NCBI RefSeq assembly: GCF_013408925.1
Contig: NZ_JACCAB010000001.1
Span: 434,001-498,000, forward strand
Direction of reading: 5' to 3'
From: Pedococcus badiiscoriae
GTDB lineage: Bacteria; Actinomycetota; Actinomycetes; Actinomycetales; Dermatophilaceae
DNA: 64,000 nucleotides
Below the pieces are notes generated by a model. That model was not told where the DNA came from, ran no database searches, and saw nothing but the letters and a program-made list of their open reading frames with translations. Every line of letters starts with the position of its first letter. Positions within the stretch are counted from its first letter, which is position 1. Positions 1-10,301 of this stretch are shown piece by piece. The position numbers and the translations under genes were made by a program.

Positions 1-1289
1 TTGACCTCGGAGACCTGCACCCCCGAGCCCTTGGCGATGCGCAGCCGGCGGGACCCGTTGATCTGCTTGGAGTGCGTGCGCTCGAAGGGCGTCATCGACC
101 GGACCATCGCCTCGATGCGGTCGAACTCGCGCGGGTCGAGGTTGTCGAGCTGGGCCTTCATCTGGCCCATGCCCGGCATCATGCCGAGCATCGCCTTCAT
201 GCCGCCCATCTTCTTCAGCGCCGACATCTGCTGCAGGAAGTCGTCGAAGGTGAAGTCCTCCTCGGCGAGGAACTTGCGCTGCATCTCCTCGGCCTGGCTG
301 CGGTCGAACGCCTTCTCGGCCTGCTCGATGAGGGTGAGCACGTCACCCATGTCGAGGATGCGCGAGGCCATCCGGTCGGGGTGGAAGACCTCGAAGTCCT
401 TCACACCCTCGCCGGTGCTCGCGAACATGATGGGCCGACCCGTGACCGAGGCGACGGACAGCGCGGCACCGCCACGGGCGTCACCGTCGAGCTTGGACAG
501 GACGACACCGGTGAAGTCGACGCCCGCCTGGAACGCGAGCGCGGTCTCGACGGCGGCCTGGCCGATCATGGCGTCGATGACGAACAGGACCTCGTCGGGC
601 TCGATCGCAGCGCGGATGTCGGCGGCCTGTTGCATGAGGTTGGCGTCGACGGCGAGGCGTCCTGCGGTGTCGACGATCACGACGTCGTGCTGGGCACGGC
701 GGGCCTGCTCGATGCCGGCCCGGCTGACCGAGACCGGGTCGCCGAAGGACCGCGTGCCCTCCCCCGTCGGGCCGACGGCGTCGTGGCCGCCGATGTTCCC
801 GCGCTCCGGAGCGAAGACGGGCACCCCGGCGCGCTCACCGACGACCTCGAGCTGGGTCACGGCGTTCGGACGCTGCAGGTCGGCAGCGACGAGGATCGGG
901 GTGTGGCCCTGCTCCTTGAGCCACCGGGCGAGCTTGCCCGCCAGGGTGGTCTTGCCCGCGCCCTGCAGACCGGCGAGCATGATCACGGTCGGCGGGTTCT
1001 TCGCGAACTCGATGGTGCGGGTCTGGCCGCCGAGGATGCCGACGAGCTCCTCGTTGACGATCTTGACGACCTGCTGGCCGGGGTTGAGCGCCCCCGACAC
1101 CTCCGCACCGAGGGCCCGCTCGCGCACGGCGTGGGTGAACGCCTTGACGACGGGCAGGGACACGTCGGCGTCGAGCAGCGCGAGCCGGATGTCGCGGACC
1201 GTCGCGTTGACGTCGGACTCGGACAGCCGCCCCTTGCCCCGCAGGTTCTTGAAGGTGGCTGTCAGGCGGTCGGAGAGTGAGGTGAACAC
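1..1289 (-). CDS. ffh: Signal recognition particle GTPase Ffh (C-terminus cut by window edge)
   Basis: Protein subunit of the signal recognition particle, which binds signal sequences on nascent chains and docks with FtsY at the membrane. Reading from a GTG at 1289, the N-terminal helical bundle comes first (MFTSLSDRLTATFKNL), then the G domain with the P-loop GLQGAGKTT near residues 107-115, DTAGR and SKLDGDARGG, then the start of the Met-rich M domain (MMPGMGQM). About 429 codons are present; roughly the last hundred residues of a normal Ffh lie outside the window. The upstream sequence has no good Shine-Dalgarno, so the start rests on family N-terminal similarity. The receptor gene ftsY lies about 7.6 kb away on the same strand. 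Confidence 0.95.
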   Translation of the reverse strand, partial: MFTSLSDRLTATFKNLRGKGRLSESDVNATVRDIRLALLDADVSLPVVKAFTHAVRERALGAEVSGALNPGQQVVKIVNEELVGILGGQTRTIEFAKNPPTVIMLAGLQGAGKTTLAGKLARWLKEQGHTPILVAADLQRPNAVTQLEVVGERAGVPVFAPERGNIGGHDAVGPTGEGTRSFGDPVSVSRAGIEQARRAQHDVVIVDTAGRLAVDANLMQQAADIRAAIEPDEVLFVIDAMIGQAAVETALAFQAGVDFTGVVLSKLDGDARGGAALSVASVTGRPIMFASTGEGVKDFEVFHPDRMASRILDMGDVLTLIEQAEKAFDRSQAEEMQRKFLAEEDFTFDDFLQQMSALKKMGGMKAMLGMMPGMGQMKAQLDNLDPREFDRIEAMVRSMTPFERTHSKQINGSRRLRIAKGSGVQVSEV

Positions 1290-1327
1290 GGCCCCAAGGT
1301 TAATCGACCGCGCGGCGTCCCCCTGAC

Positions 1328-1353
1328 GCGGCGCTGCCACCAGCCCGCGCCGC
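1328..1353 (-). terminator. Possible terminator after glnD
   Basis: A GC-only stem (gcggcgc / gcgccgc, 12-base loop) sits about 55 bases beyond the glnD stop and before ffh. There is no T-run, which is common in high-GC actinomycetes, so this is only a candidate. Confidence 0.3.
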
Positions 1354-1370
1354 GGCGCCAGCTCCCCCTG

Positions 1371-1409
1371 TGGTCCGACTCTGTGGTCCGACTCTGTGGT
1401 CCGGCTCAG
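1371..1409. repeat. Three tandem 13-bp repeats over the glnD stop codon
   Basis: The unit tggtccgactctg occurs twice exactly and a third time with two changes (tggtccggctcag). The third copy contains the glnD stop codon (1406-1408). It looks like replication slippage at the gene end. Confidence 0.8.
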
Positions 1410-3781
1410 GACGCCACGGCACCGTCGCAGGTGTCGATCACCATGGACACCGTCTGCGCCACCTTGGCCGGCGACAGGAGCCGTCCACCGAACTCGGTGA
1501 GGTAGAAGGTGTCCAGGGTCTGCCCGGCATAGGTCGCGATGTGCGCGGAGCGCACCGAGAGCCCCGCCTTGGCGAAGCCGATCCCCAGCTCGTGCAGCAG
1601 CCCCGGACGGTCCTGGGCGCGCACCTCGATCACGGTCGCCTCCTGCGAGGCGTGCGGCACGACGAGGGCTCGCGCCTGCCCGGGCGACCCCGTCCCGGAC
1701 TCGGCGCTGGGACGTCCCGCGAACTGGCGTCGGCGTTCCAGCAGCCCCAGTGGACCGCGGTCGCCGTGGGCGAGCCGCTCCAACCCCCGGACGATCCGCT
1801 CCTCCTGCGGCGCCTCACCGCTGGGGCTCTCCACGTGCCACTCGTTGGCGGCGACGCCGTCGATGGTGCGCAGGATCGCGGTGCGGACGACCAGCCCGTA
1901 TGCCGCGAACAGCCCGGCCGTGTCGGCGAACAGTCCCAGCCGGTCCCGGTCGAAGACGTCGATCCGGTAGGACCCGCCCTGCGGACGGATGATGACCCTC
2001 GGGTCACCTGCCGCCACGGACTGGAGGTCGGCCTCGTCGACGGTGGTGGTCTCCGCCGCGGGGGGCACGCTGCCTTCCTCCCAGCCCTTGCGGGCTCCCT
2101 CCGCGAGCTGGGCCAGCAGGGTCGCGCGCCAGTCGGTCCACGCCTGCGGGCCGGCGGCACTCGCGTCGGCCTCGGTCAGCGCCACGAGCAGGTCGAACAC
2201 CTCACGGGACCCGCCCACCGCGGCCCGGGCGGCCGTGACCGTGCCGGCGTCCTGGTGGTCCCGCCGGGTGGCGAGGTCGATGAGGGTCAGGTGCTCGCGG
2301 ACCAGGGTGGTGACGACGTCGACGTCCGCAGCGGGGTATCCCAGCCGGGTCACGATGGCCCGCGCCAGGGGGGCTCCGGTGGCCGAGTGGTCGTGGGCTC
2401 CGCGGATCTTGCCGATGTCGTGCAGCAGCGCGGCGAGCAGCAGCAGGTCGGCCCGGGTGACCCCGCGCACCAGTCCCCCGGCGATGACGACGGTCTCGAT
2501 GAGGTGCCGGTCGACGGTGTGGCGGTGGACCGCGCTGCGCTGCGGACGCGAGCGCACCGCCGCCCACTCGGGCAGCCAGCGGTCGATGATGCCGGCCTGG
2601 TCGAGGCCCTCCCAGACGGCGACGAGGCCGGGCCCGGTGGCCAACAGGTCGGCGAACAGGTCGCGGGCGATCTGCGGCCAGGGCTCGGGCAGCCTGGGGG
2701 CCTGGCCGGCGAGGTTGGCCAGCGTCGTCGGGGCGATCGGCAGCGTGCTGCGGGCCGCGACGACGGCCGCGCGCAGGGGCAGCAGCGGGTCGGTCGACAG
2801 CGTGCTGCGCGGCCCGAGCACGACCTCACCGTCGTGCTCGAACATGCCGAACCCGAGCGGGTTGAGCTGTGGCCGCCGCGGACCGACCCGCAGCGTGCGG
2901 GCCCGCTGGGACTGGCCGGCCCGGCGCACCGTGCCGTCGAGGGCGTAGGCGATGGTCCGGCCGGCGTCCGCCACCACGGTCATCATCTCGTCGGAGTCGG
3001 CGTGGCCCAGCAGGGCGGACACCGCGTCGTGGTCCTCCCGGGTCAGCCGGTCGCGACCCCTGCCCGTCACGACGTGGACGGCGTCGCGCGCGTCGAGCAG
3101 GGTCTGGTGCGCCTCGTCCACCCCGACGTGCGGGCGGTCGGTCAGCCAGGCCGCGACGAGGGCGCCGAGCACCGTCATGTCGCGCAGGCCGCCGTGCGCC
3201 TCCTTGAGGTCTGGCTCGAGGCTCTGGGCCAGCTCGCCGTGGCGGGCGTGGCGGGCCTTGAGGCTCTCGACGAGCTGCGGCAGCCGCCGGCGGGCGTTCG
3301 CGCGCCAGTCGTGCGCGACGGTCGACCGCGCGGCCGCGACGACCTCGGGATCGCCGGCCACGCACTGGAGGTCGAGCAGCCCGACGGCGGCGGCGAGGTC
3401 GCCGGAGGCGACGGTGCGGCACTGGTTGACGGTGCGCACGGCGTGGTCGAGCTTCACCCCCGCATCCCAGACGGGGTACCAGACCCGGTCGGCCAGGCCG
3501 CGCAGGTCGTCTCCGCTGAGGGACCGCCCGTAGTGCAGCAGGACCAGGTCGACGTCGCTGAGCGGGCCGGCGTCGCCGCGGGCGAGGCTGCCCACCGCGG
3601 CCAGCGCGATCCCTTCCGTGGACCGGCCGTCCAGGGCGACCTGCCAGACGTCACCGAGCCAGCCGCGGGTCAGGCTCGCGATGGCATCACGGCGGACCTG
3701 GCCGGCTCCAGGGGCGTCGAAGCCCCTGGCCCCTGCCAGGTCGAGGCGGCGGGCTGCCAGGTCGCTCTGCTCGATCGTCAC
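1406..3781 (-). CDS. glnD: PII uridylyl/adenylyl-transferase and removing enzyme GlnD
   Basis: Bifunctional nitrogen sensor that modifies and demodifies the PII protein according to glutamine level. In actinobacteria the characterised enzymes adenylylate rather than uridylylate PII. The nucleotidyltransferase motif GSLARGD is at residues 64-70 with SDVDL at 75-79. The HD hydrolase motif ALLHDIGK has its His-Asp pair at 454-455. Two C-terminal ACT domains follow (RIDVFDRDRLGLFADTAG and IEVRAQDRPGLLHELG). At 791 residues it is slightly shorter than proteobacterial GlnD, as usual for the phylum. It lies downstream of amtB and the PII gene on the same strand, separated by a hairpin and a candidate nitrogen-regulator box, so it may have its own promoter. 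Confidence 0.95.
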   Translation of the reverse strand: MTIEQSDLAARRLDLAGARGFDAPGAGQVRRDAIASLTRGWLGDVWQVALDGRSTEGIALAAVGSLARGDAGPLSDVDLVLLHYGRSLSGDDLRGLADRVWYPVWDAGVKLDHAVRTVNQCRTVASGDLAAAVGLLDLQCVAGDPEVVAAARSTVAHDWRANARRRLPQLVESLKARHARHGELAQSLEPDLKEAHGGLRDMTVLGALVAAWLTDRPHVGVDEAHQTLLDARDAVHVVTGRGRDRLTREDHDAVSALLGHADSDEMMTVVADAGRTIAYALDGTVRRAGQSQRARTLRVGPRRPQLNPLGFGMFEHDGEVVLGPRSTLSTDPLLPLRAAVVAARSTLPIAPTTLANLAGQAPRLPEPWPQIARDLFADLLATGPGLVAVWEGLDQAGIIDRWLPEWAAVRSRPQRSAVHRHTVDRHLIETVVIAGGLVRGVTRADLLLLAALLHDIGKIRGAHDHSATGAPLARAIVTRLGYPAADVDVVTTLVREHLTLIDLATRRDHQDAGTVTAARAAVGGSREVFDLLVALTEADASAAGPQAWTDWRATLLAQLAEGARKGWEEGSVPPAAETTTVDEADLQSVAAGDPRVIIRPQGGSYRIDVFDRDRLGLFADTAGLFAAYGLVVRTAILRTIDGVAANEWHVESPSGEAPQEERIVRGLERLAHGDRGPLGLLERRRQFAGRPSAESGTGSPGQARALVVPHASQEATVIEVRAQDRPGLLHELGIGFAKAGLSVRSAHIATYAGQTLDTFYLTEFGGRLLSPAKVAQTVSMVIDTCDGAVAS

Positions 3782-3824
3782 GTGCCCCAGCGTGCCCTTC
3801 CGAGGTTTCGGGACGGGGGCCGTC

Positions 3825-3842
3825 GTGTTACGCCCGTGTTAG
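3825..3842 (-). promoter_or_regulatory. Candidate nitrogen-regulator (GlnR-like) box before glnD
   Basis: The + strand reads gtgttacgcccgtgttag. On the minus strand this is CTAAC-N6-GTAAC, similar to the GTnAC-N6-GnAAC form of actinobacterial GlnR sites. Its near edge is 44 bases upstream of the glnD start. An almost identical 18-mer (two centre bases differ) sits at nearly the same distance before amtB. Binding by GlnR is an inference. Confidence 0.5.
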
Positions 3843-3933
3843 ACGTGGTGGGGACGTGTGAAGTCCGGCTCAGCCGTCGCCAGACCTGGCTCGGCCGGGG
3901 CGCGGCGGGTGGCCGGTATGCCGCGCGCAGCCG

Positions 3934-3969
3934 ATGGCGCCCGGCCCCGTGAACGGGACCGGGCGCCAT
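3934..3969 (-). terminator. Hairpin terminator after the amtB-PII operon
   Basis: Perfect 11-bp inverted repeat (atggcgcccgg / ccgggcgccat) with a 14-base loop, 21 bases past the PII stop codon and ahead of glnD. There is no U-run. Confidence 0.6.
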
Positions 3970-3989
3970 ACCCAGTGGTTGCTGTTGCC

Positions 3990-5764
<1,775 letters not shown>

Positions 5765-5809
5765 GGCGAAGACTGTGCCGGTGCAGCATTTCGCGCAGCG
5801 CCGCGGTGT

Positions 5810-5856
5810 GTTACGGGCGTGTTAGCGGATCCTCACATCGGTAAGCATCAGGTAAC
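5810..5856 (-). promoter_or_regulatory. Pair of candidate GlnR-like boxes before amtB
   Basis: On the + strand box 1 is GTTAC-N6-GTTAG (5810-5825) and box 2 is GTAAG-N6-GTAAC (5841-5856). Their starts are 31 bases apart, about three helical turns, as expected for a protein binding one face of DNA. Box 1, with two flanking bases (5808-5825), matches the site before glnD at 16 of 18 positions. Confidence 0.5.
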
Positions 5857-5912
5857 CGGCTGGTCAGCGTCTCGCATGGTGGGACCGGCCGACTGCGTCG
5901 TGGCTGGCGGGC

Positions 5913-6557
5913 TCAGAAGGCCGAGATGGAGGCAGGTGCGCGCTGCGGGCGACTCAGGCCCCGGACCACCGCGGTCTGGCCGTGGCGACGGACTGCGACA
6001 CCGGTGAGCAGCCCGAGGACGGGCGTGAGGACCCCCGCGGGGTAGGTCGGCGTCTCGAGCCCGACACTCGCGGCCAGGTCGTCGCCGTGCACGACCATCT
6101 CCATCATCCGGGTCGTCAGGAAGTCCTCGGTCGTGAGCGACCAGCCCTGCCACGGGATGAAGATGGTGTCGGGGTCGCGGGGGGCCTCGACCAGCACGGC
6201 CACGTCGTCCGCCCACTCCCCGGCCAGCTCGAGGACGACGTCGGGACCCACCTGGGCGCTGTCGTTGTCCCTGTCCCGGATGGACTTGTTGACCTCGTCG
6301 TCCGGGCCGGCCTCGACCCAGGCAGCCCGGTCGTAGTGCTCGAGCAGCGCGATCGGGGGTGGCCCGTCCGGCGCGGCACGCAGGCCTCGGACGGTGTTGC
6401 CGACCTGGCTGAGCAGGTGGTGCGTCAGGCCTCCCACGGTCATCCCGGCACAGGCGCTCTCCCGCTCCCAGGCCTCGCGTACCTGGGGTCTCGACGCCAG
6501 CGCCAGCGACAGGTCGACGGCCGACAGGAACGCGGACACGTGCTCGTCTCTGCTCAC
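5913..6557 (-). CDS. DinB / maleylpyruvate isomerase N-terminal family protein
   Basis: A 214-residue protein of the actinobacterial DinB-like superfamily that includes mycothiol-dependent maleylpyruvate isomerase. These are four-helix bundles with a metal-binding His triad. Visible features are an N-terminal helix (SAFLSAVDLSLAL), THHLLSQVGNTVRGL, and the C-terminal metal-site helix MMEMVVHGDDLAASVGL. The start is a GTG at 6557; the frame stays open further upstream but only as a shadow of the neighbouring gene. The substrate is unknown, and a role in mycothiol-linked detoxification is only inferred from family membership. The next gene upstream on the strand is the HTTM gene, 32 bases away. 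Confidence 0.75.
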   Translation of the reverse strand: MSRDEHVSAFLSAVDLSLALASRPQVREAWERESACAGMTVGGLTHHLLSQVGNTVRGLRAAPDGPPPIALLEHYDRAAWVEAGPDDEVNKSIRDRDNDSAQVGPDVVLELAGEWADDVAVLVEAPRDPDTIFIPWQGWSLTTEDFLTTRMMEMVVHGDDLAASVGLETPTYPAGVLTPVLGLLTGVAVRRHGQTAVVRGLSRPQRAPASISAF

Positions 6558-6589
6558 CCCAGCGACCCTATCCGCAGTCCGCGGATGCT

Positions 6590-7573
6590 TCAGGGACTCG
6601 AGGCCGGCACAGGATCCCGCTCGGGCGAGTCCCGCTCCGGCAGGTCCGGCGACTCCCCGGGAACCCGCGAACGCCTCTGTTCCACGACCCTCTCCACGAC
6701 CCGCACCCACCGACGAGAACGCAGCCACGCTGCATACCGCTCGAGCGGGAGGAAGGCGAGCATCATCACCAGGTGCGGCCAGAAGGCGATGGTGATGGCG
6801 GCATAGGTCATGGTGTGGAAGATGAACCAGCCACCCACCACCCGGCGACGCCACCGCTCGGACAGCAGGAAGATCACCGGTGAGGTGAGCTCGGCGCCCA
6901 TCAGCACCCACTGGAACCAGTGCAGCGTCCACGGCATCTCGAGCAGCCAGTGCGCCATCGGGGTGCCACGGCGCACGACCGCCCGCACCATCGTGGCCGA
7001 GTTGACCCACTCCCAGCCGCCGAACCGGATCTTGGCCCAGGACGACAGGAAGTAGGTGGCGACGGCAGCCAGCTGGACGGCGCGCAGCGCGAAGCCCGCG
7101 GCCTCGCTGCGCCGCTGGTCGGACAGGTGCGCCAGCCCGACCGTGGGCAGCAGCGCGAGGGCCACCACGAAGTCGGCCCGGTCGTGGTCGACCTTGCCGT
7201 AGGAGAAGGCGACGTACTGGTACCAGACCCACCCGACCGCGACCGTCCAGCCGAGCAGCCGCGGCGCTCGGCCGGTGATGGCGGCCAGGGACGCGACGAC
7301 GCAGCCCCACTTGAGGGCCTCGACCAGCGGGATCGAGGCGGCGGGCAGGTGCAGGACCTTGCCCATGACGAGGGGCTCGTACCAGACGGGGTCCGCGAAG
7401 CCGTGGTACCAGCCGGAGGTGTGCAGCAGGACCACGTCGACGATGACGAACGCGAAGACGAGGACCCTCAGCGCCGCCACCCGCGCCAGCGGCATGGGGG
7501 CGAACAGCCACCGCGACAACCGCGCCACCGGGCCTGGCGCGATGCCCGTCCCGGCACCCGGCCGGCTGCTCAC
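6590..7573 (-). CDS. HTTM-domain membrane protein (vitamin K-dependent carboxylase-like)
   Basis: A 327-residue polytopic membrane protein of the HTTM family, named for horizontally transferred transmembrane domains related to vitamin K-dependent gamma-carboxylase. The N-terminal helix LRVLVFAFVIVDVVLL is followed by the typical GWYHGFADPVWYEP region and several further helices. A basic/acidic tail closes the protein. The GTG start at 7573 overlaps the stop of the upstream gene (GTGA), so the two form a translationally coupled pair. No carboxylase activity should be assumed: bacterial members are mostly uncharacterised. Confidence 0.8.
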   Translation of the reverse strand: MSSRPGAGTGIAPGPVARLSRWLFAPMPLARVAALRVLVFAFVIVDVVLLHTSGWYHGFADPVWYEPLVMGKVLHLPAASIPLVEALKWGCVVASLAAITGRAPRLLGWTVAVGWVWYQYVAFSYGKVDHDRADFVVALALLPTVGLAHLSDQRRSEAAGFALRAVQLAAVATYFLSSWAKIRFGGWEWVNSATMVRAVVRRGTPMAHWLLEMPWTLHWFQWVLMGAELTSPVIFLLSERWRRRVVGGWFIFHTMTYAAITIAFWPHLVMMLAFLPLERYAAWLRSRRWVRVVERVVEQRRSRVPGESPDLPERDSPERDPVPASSP

Positions 7574-8031
7574 GGCGCCTCCCAGTGGGCGAGCACCTCG
7601 GTGCGCACCTCGCCGGTCGGCTTGCGGTCGACCACGACGATGAGGCGCCGCACGACCCGCAGCGCGGTCCACTGCGCCGACCGCGGGCGCAGCGCGGCGT
7701 GGCTGCGCGCCAGGGTGCCCAGCCGGGAGGGGTCGGCCTCGATCTGGGGGATGCGGCCCTCGATCTCGGCACGGTTCAGGCCGACGTTCTCGGGGGTGAG
7801 CGGCGCGGGCACCCACTGCCCTCGAGCGTCCGCGGTCTGGACCTCGATCTCGGTCGACCACACGGATCCCGTGGCGGCCTGGGAGGTGGAGAACATCCGC
7901 CACGGGCCGAACGGCCACCAGTCGTCGTCGCCCACCAGCGATCCCGCGCAGAACAGCACGGCGAACGCGAGGACGGCGGCCACTCGCCACGTCCTGCCCG
8001 CTCGACCGAGTCGCTGCACCGCCGTTTCCAC
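7570..8031 (-). CDS. Hypothetical membrane-anchored protein, HTTM partner
   Basis: A 153-residue protein with one N-terminal membrane segment (WRVAAVLAFAVLFCAG) and a mostly extracytoplasmic remainder containing WWPFGPWRMFS. I do not recognise a named family, but small single-pass proteins of this sort are often encoded immediately before HTTM genes. The start is a GTG at 8031. Its stop overlaps the GTG of the HTTM gene by four bases, which strongly suggests a joint function. Confidence 0.7.
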   Translation of the reverse strand: METAVQRLGRAGRTWRVAAVLAFAVLFCAGSLVGDDDWWPFGPWRMFSTSQAATGSVWSTEIEVQTADARGQWVPAPLTPENVGLNRAEIEGRIPQIEADPSRLGTLARSHAALRPRSAQWTALRVVRRLIVVVDRKPTGEVRTEVLAHWEAP

Positions 8032-8067
8032 GCGCTCAGGCTAGGCCATCAGGGTGGGCGGGACTGG

Positions 8068-8871
8068 TCACGCGATGGCGGCGGCGAAGAGCCCCCGCCG
8101 CGACGCGAACCACTCCGCGTCGCGCAGCGGGCGCTCGGCGTGGCCATCGGCCACCATGCGCACGAACGCCGGATCCCCCTGCGCCGCAAGCTCTTCGAGG
8201 GTCCTGGCCTGCTCGACCATGCGCCCCAGCACCGCGTCCGGGACCTGCGCCCGCAGCTCGGCACCGGCGGCATACCCGTCGAGGACCGCCGCGAACTTGT
8301 GCAGCCGGTCCGCCATCGTCACCTCGCCCAGCTCTCGGCGCACGGCCGCCGGGTCGTGCCACAAGGGCGTCCACGACCACAGCACGTAGGCGATGTCCTC
8401 GACCGGGCTCCCCGGCGACGCGAAGTCGAAGTCGATGACGGCGAACGACCCGTCAGCGCGCAGCACCGTGTTGTAGGTGCCCACGTCGCGGTGCACCACC
8501 ACCTCACCCGAGCGCAGCGTCCGGCCCGGCACCACCCGCCACGGCAGCGAGGGGTCGGGTTCGAAGCCGGCCTGGGCGTCGTGGAAGGCCCGCAGCCAGG
8601 CCCCGATGGCACGGCACGCCGCGACGGTCTGGAACTCGGGGGCCAGCGGCTCGGGTCCCAGCGTCCCTGCGACACCCTCGATGTATGACGCGACCTCGCG
8701 TCCCAGCGCGTCGGTCCCCCGGGCGCGCGGGGCCGCGTCGAACCCCGCGCCCGCGAGGTGGTCCAGGAGGGCGTGCACGGCAGGCGTCCAGTGTCCGGCC
8801 TGCCGGCGGACCGTGTCGCCCACCCGGACGACCAGGCCCGTGTTGCCGCCGCTCAGCGGTTCCTCACGCAA
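8068..8871 (-). CDS. Aminoglycoside phosphotransferase-family kinase-like protein
   Basis: A 267-residue APH/choline-kinase-fold protein. The catalytic loop is present as VVVHRDVGTYNTV (Brenner-type HxDxxxxN) and the metal-binding motif as VIDFDFASPG. The N-terminus EPLSGGNTGLVVRVGDTVRR is typical of a large actinobacterial subfamily of unknown substrate. The TTG start at 8871 is the only fit that keeps this region. It lies inside one copy of a 20-bp tandem duplication that also carries the ftsY stop codon. Calling it an antibiotic-resistance gene is not justified. Confidence 0.75.
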   Translation of the reverse strand: MREEPLSGGNTGLVVRVGDTVRRQAGHWTPAVHALLDHLAGAGFDAAPRARGTDALGREVASYIEGVAGTLGPEPLAPEFQTVAACRAIGAWLRAFHDAQAGFEPDPSLPWRVVPGRTLRSGEVVVHRDVGTYNTVLRADGSFAVIDFDFASPGSPVEDIAYVLWSWTPLWHDPAAVRRELGEVTMADRLHKFAAVLDGYAAGAELRAQVPDAVLGRMVEQARTLEELAAQGDPAFVRMVADGHAERPLRDAEWFASRRGLFAAAIA

Positions 8872-8899
8872 GGAGGGGGTTCCTCACGCAAGGAGGGCG
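8860..8899. repeat. 20-bp tandem duplication at the ftsY stop / kinase start junction
   Basis: The sequence ttcctcacgcaaggaggg occurs at 8860-8877 and again at 8880-8897, giving a 20-bp period. The distal copy contains the ftsY stop codon and the proximal copy supplies the TTG start of the downstream kinase gene. Confidence 0.85.
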
Positions 8900-10104
8900 T
8901 CGACGAAGGCCTGCGGGTCGAAGGGCGCGAGGTCGTCCGGGCCCTCCCCCAGACCCACGAGTTTGACCGGGACGCCGAGCTTGCGCTGCACCGAGACCAC
9001 GATGCCGCCCTTGGCGGTGCCGTCGAGCTTGGTGAGCACGATGCCGGTCACATCCACGACCTGCGCGAAGACCTCGGCCTGCCGCAGGCCGTTCTGGCCG
9101 GTGGTGGCGTCGAGGACCAGCAGCACCTCGTCGATCGGACTCTGCTTCTCGATCACCCGCTTGACCTTGCCGAGCTCGTCCATCAGGCCGACCTTGTTGT
9201 GCAGCCGTCCGGCGGTGTCGATGAGCACGACGTCCGCCTCCAGCTCAGCGCCCGCCTTCACCGCGTCGAACGCCACCGCGGCCGGGTCGGCGCCGTCCCG
9301 GTCGGAGCGCACGGTCGGCACCCCGACCCGGGCGCCCCACGTCTCCAGCTGGTCGGCGGCCGCGGCCCGGAAGGTGTCGGCGGCGCCGAGGACGACGTCC
9401 TTGTCCTCCGCGACCAGCACCCGGGCCAGCTTGCCGACGGTCGTGGTCTTGCCGGTGCCGTTGACGCCGACGACCAGGACCACGGCGGGGCGACCGTCCA
9501 CCCGCGAGCTGACGACGGTGCGGTCCATGGTCGGGTCGACCAGCCGGAGCAGGTCCTCGCGGAGCCAGCCACGGACGGTGGCCTCGTCGGTCGTGCCCTC
9601 GATCTTGACGCGTGAGCGCAGTGTCTCGACGAGCTCGGTGCTGGCCTCGACCCCGAGGTCGGAGGCGATGAGGGTGTCCTCGACCTCCTCCCAGGCGGCC
9701 TCGTCGAGCCTGCCCCGGGACAGCAGCGTGAGGAGCCCGTGCCCGAGGGCGGTGTTGGAGCGAGCCAGCCGGGCGCGGAGCCGCTGGAGACGGCCGGCCG
9801 GCGCGTCGGGACGGTCGAGGGCGGGGGCCTCCGTCGATGGGAGGGCCTCCTGCGGGGCCGGCAGGGTGTCGACCGTGCCGGCGTCCTCGATGGAGCGCTT
9901 CGGGGCGTCCCGCGGTGGCGCTGCGTCGTCACCGACTCCCGGCAGGACGTCCGTGGAACCCGTGCTTGCGCGGGCCGGGTCGGGCGCGGACCTGCCGCGG
10001 CCCCCACGCCCACGGACGAGTCCCAGCAGCACACCGCCCAGGACCAGGACGAGCCCGACGGCGATGACAACCCATTCCCACAGCTGATCGATCACGCGCG
10101 CCAT
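8884..10104 (-). CDS. ftsY: SRP receptor GTPase FtsY
   Basis: Membrane docking receptor for the Ffh-containing SRP. A hydrophobic N-terminal helix (residues about 10-30) serves as the membrane anchor, as in other actinobacteria. An acidic/proline-rich linker follows, then the N domain and G domain. The P-loop is GVNGTGKTT (213-221), followed by ADTFRAAAADQL, DTAGR and LTKLDGTAKGG. Length 406. It is flanked by a small membrane protein gene and smc upstream, the common actinobacterial smc-ftsY-ffh neighbourhood. Confidence 0.96.
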   Translation of the reverse strand: MARVIDQLWEWVVIAVGLVLVLGGVLLGLVRGRGGRGRSAPDPARASTGSTDVLPGVGDDAAPPRDAPKRSIEDAGTVDTLPAPQEALPSTEAPALDRPDAPAGRLQRLRARLARSNTALGHGLLTLLSRGRLDEAAWEEVEDTLIASDLGVEASTELVETLRSRVKIEGTTDEATVRGWLREDLLRLVDPTMDRTVVSSRVDGRPAVVLVVGVNGTGKTTTVGKLARVLVAEDKDVVLGAADTFRAAAADQLETWGARVGVPTVRSDRDGADPAAVAFDAVKAGAELEADVVLIDTAGRLHNKVGLMDELGKVKRVIEKQSPIDEVLLVLDATTGQNGLRQAEVFAQVVDVTGIVLTKLDGTAKGGIVVSVQRKLGVPVKLVGLGEGPDDLAPFDPQAFVDALLA

Positions 10105-10119
10105 CCTCTCATTGCAACG

Positions 10120-10156
10120 GGACGGCCCCGACCGCTGCTCGCGGTCGGGGCCGTCC
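10120..10156 (-). terminator. Strong hairpin upstream of ftsY
   Basis: A perfect 15-bp stem (ggacggccccgaccg / cggtcggggccgtcc) with a 7-base loop lies between the small membrane gene and ftsY, only 16 bases before the ftsY start. It has no U-run. It may end transcription from upstream or act in the ftsY leader. Confidence 0.55.
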
Positions 10157-10301
10157 GGTCCATCTCTTCAGTGCGTCACTGCGGGCCGCGATGCTCCAGA
10201 TACCGGGGCATGGGTGGCAGACCAAGGGCCAGGCGCGGCGGGCAGTCCACGACCACGGGGTATGCCGCGTGCGCGGCGGTACGCCGCGGGGCGTGGGGGT
10301 G

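Noticed and set aside
1370..3952. Long + strand open frame opposite glnD
   Set aside because: Shadow of glnD in a high-GC context; no motifs.
8068..8871. Aminoglycoside-resistance gene
   Set aside because: Only the broad phosphotransferase fold matches; the subfamily is a common chromosomal one of unknown substrate.
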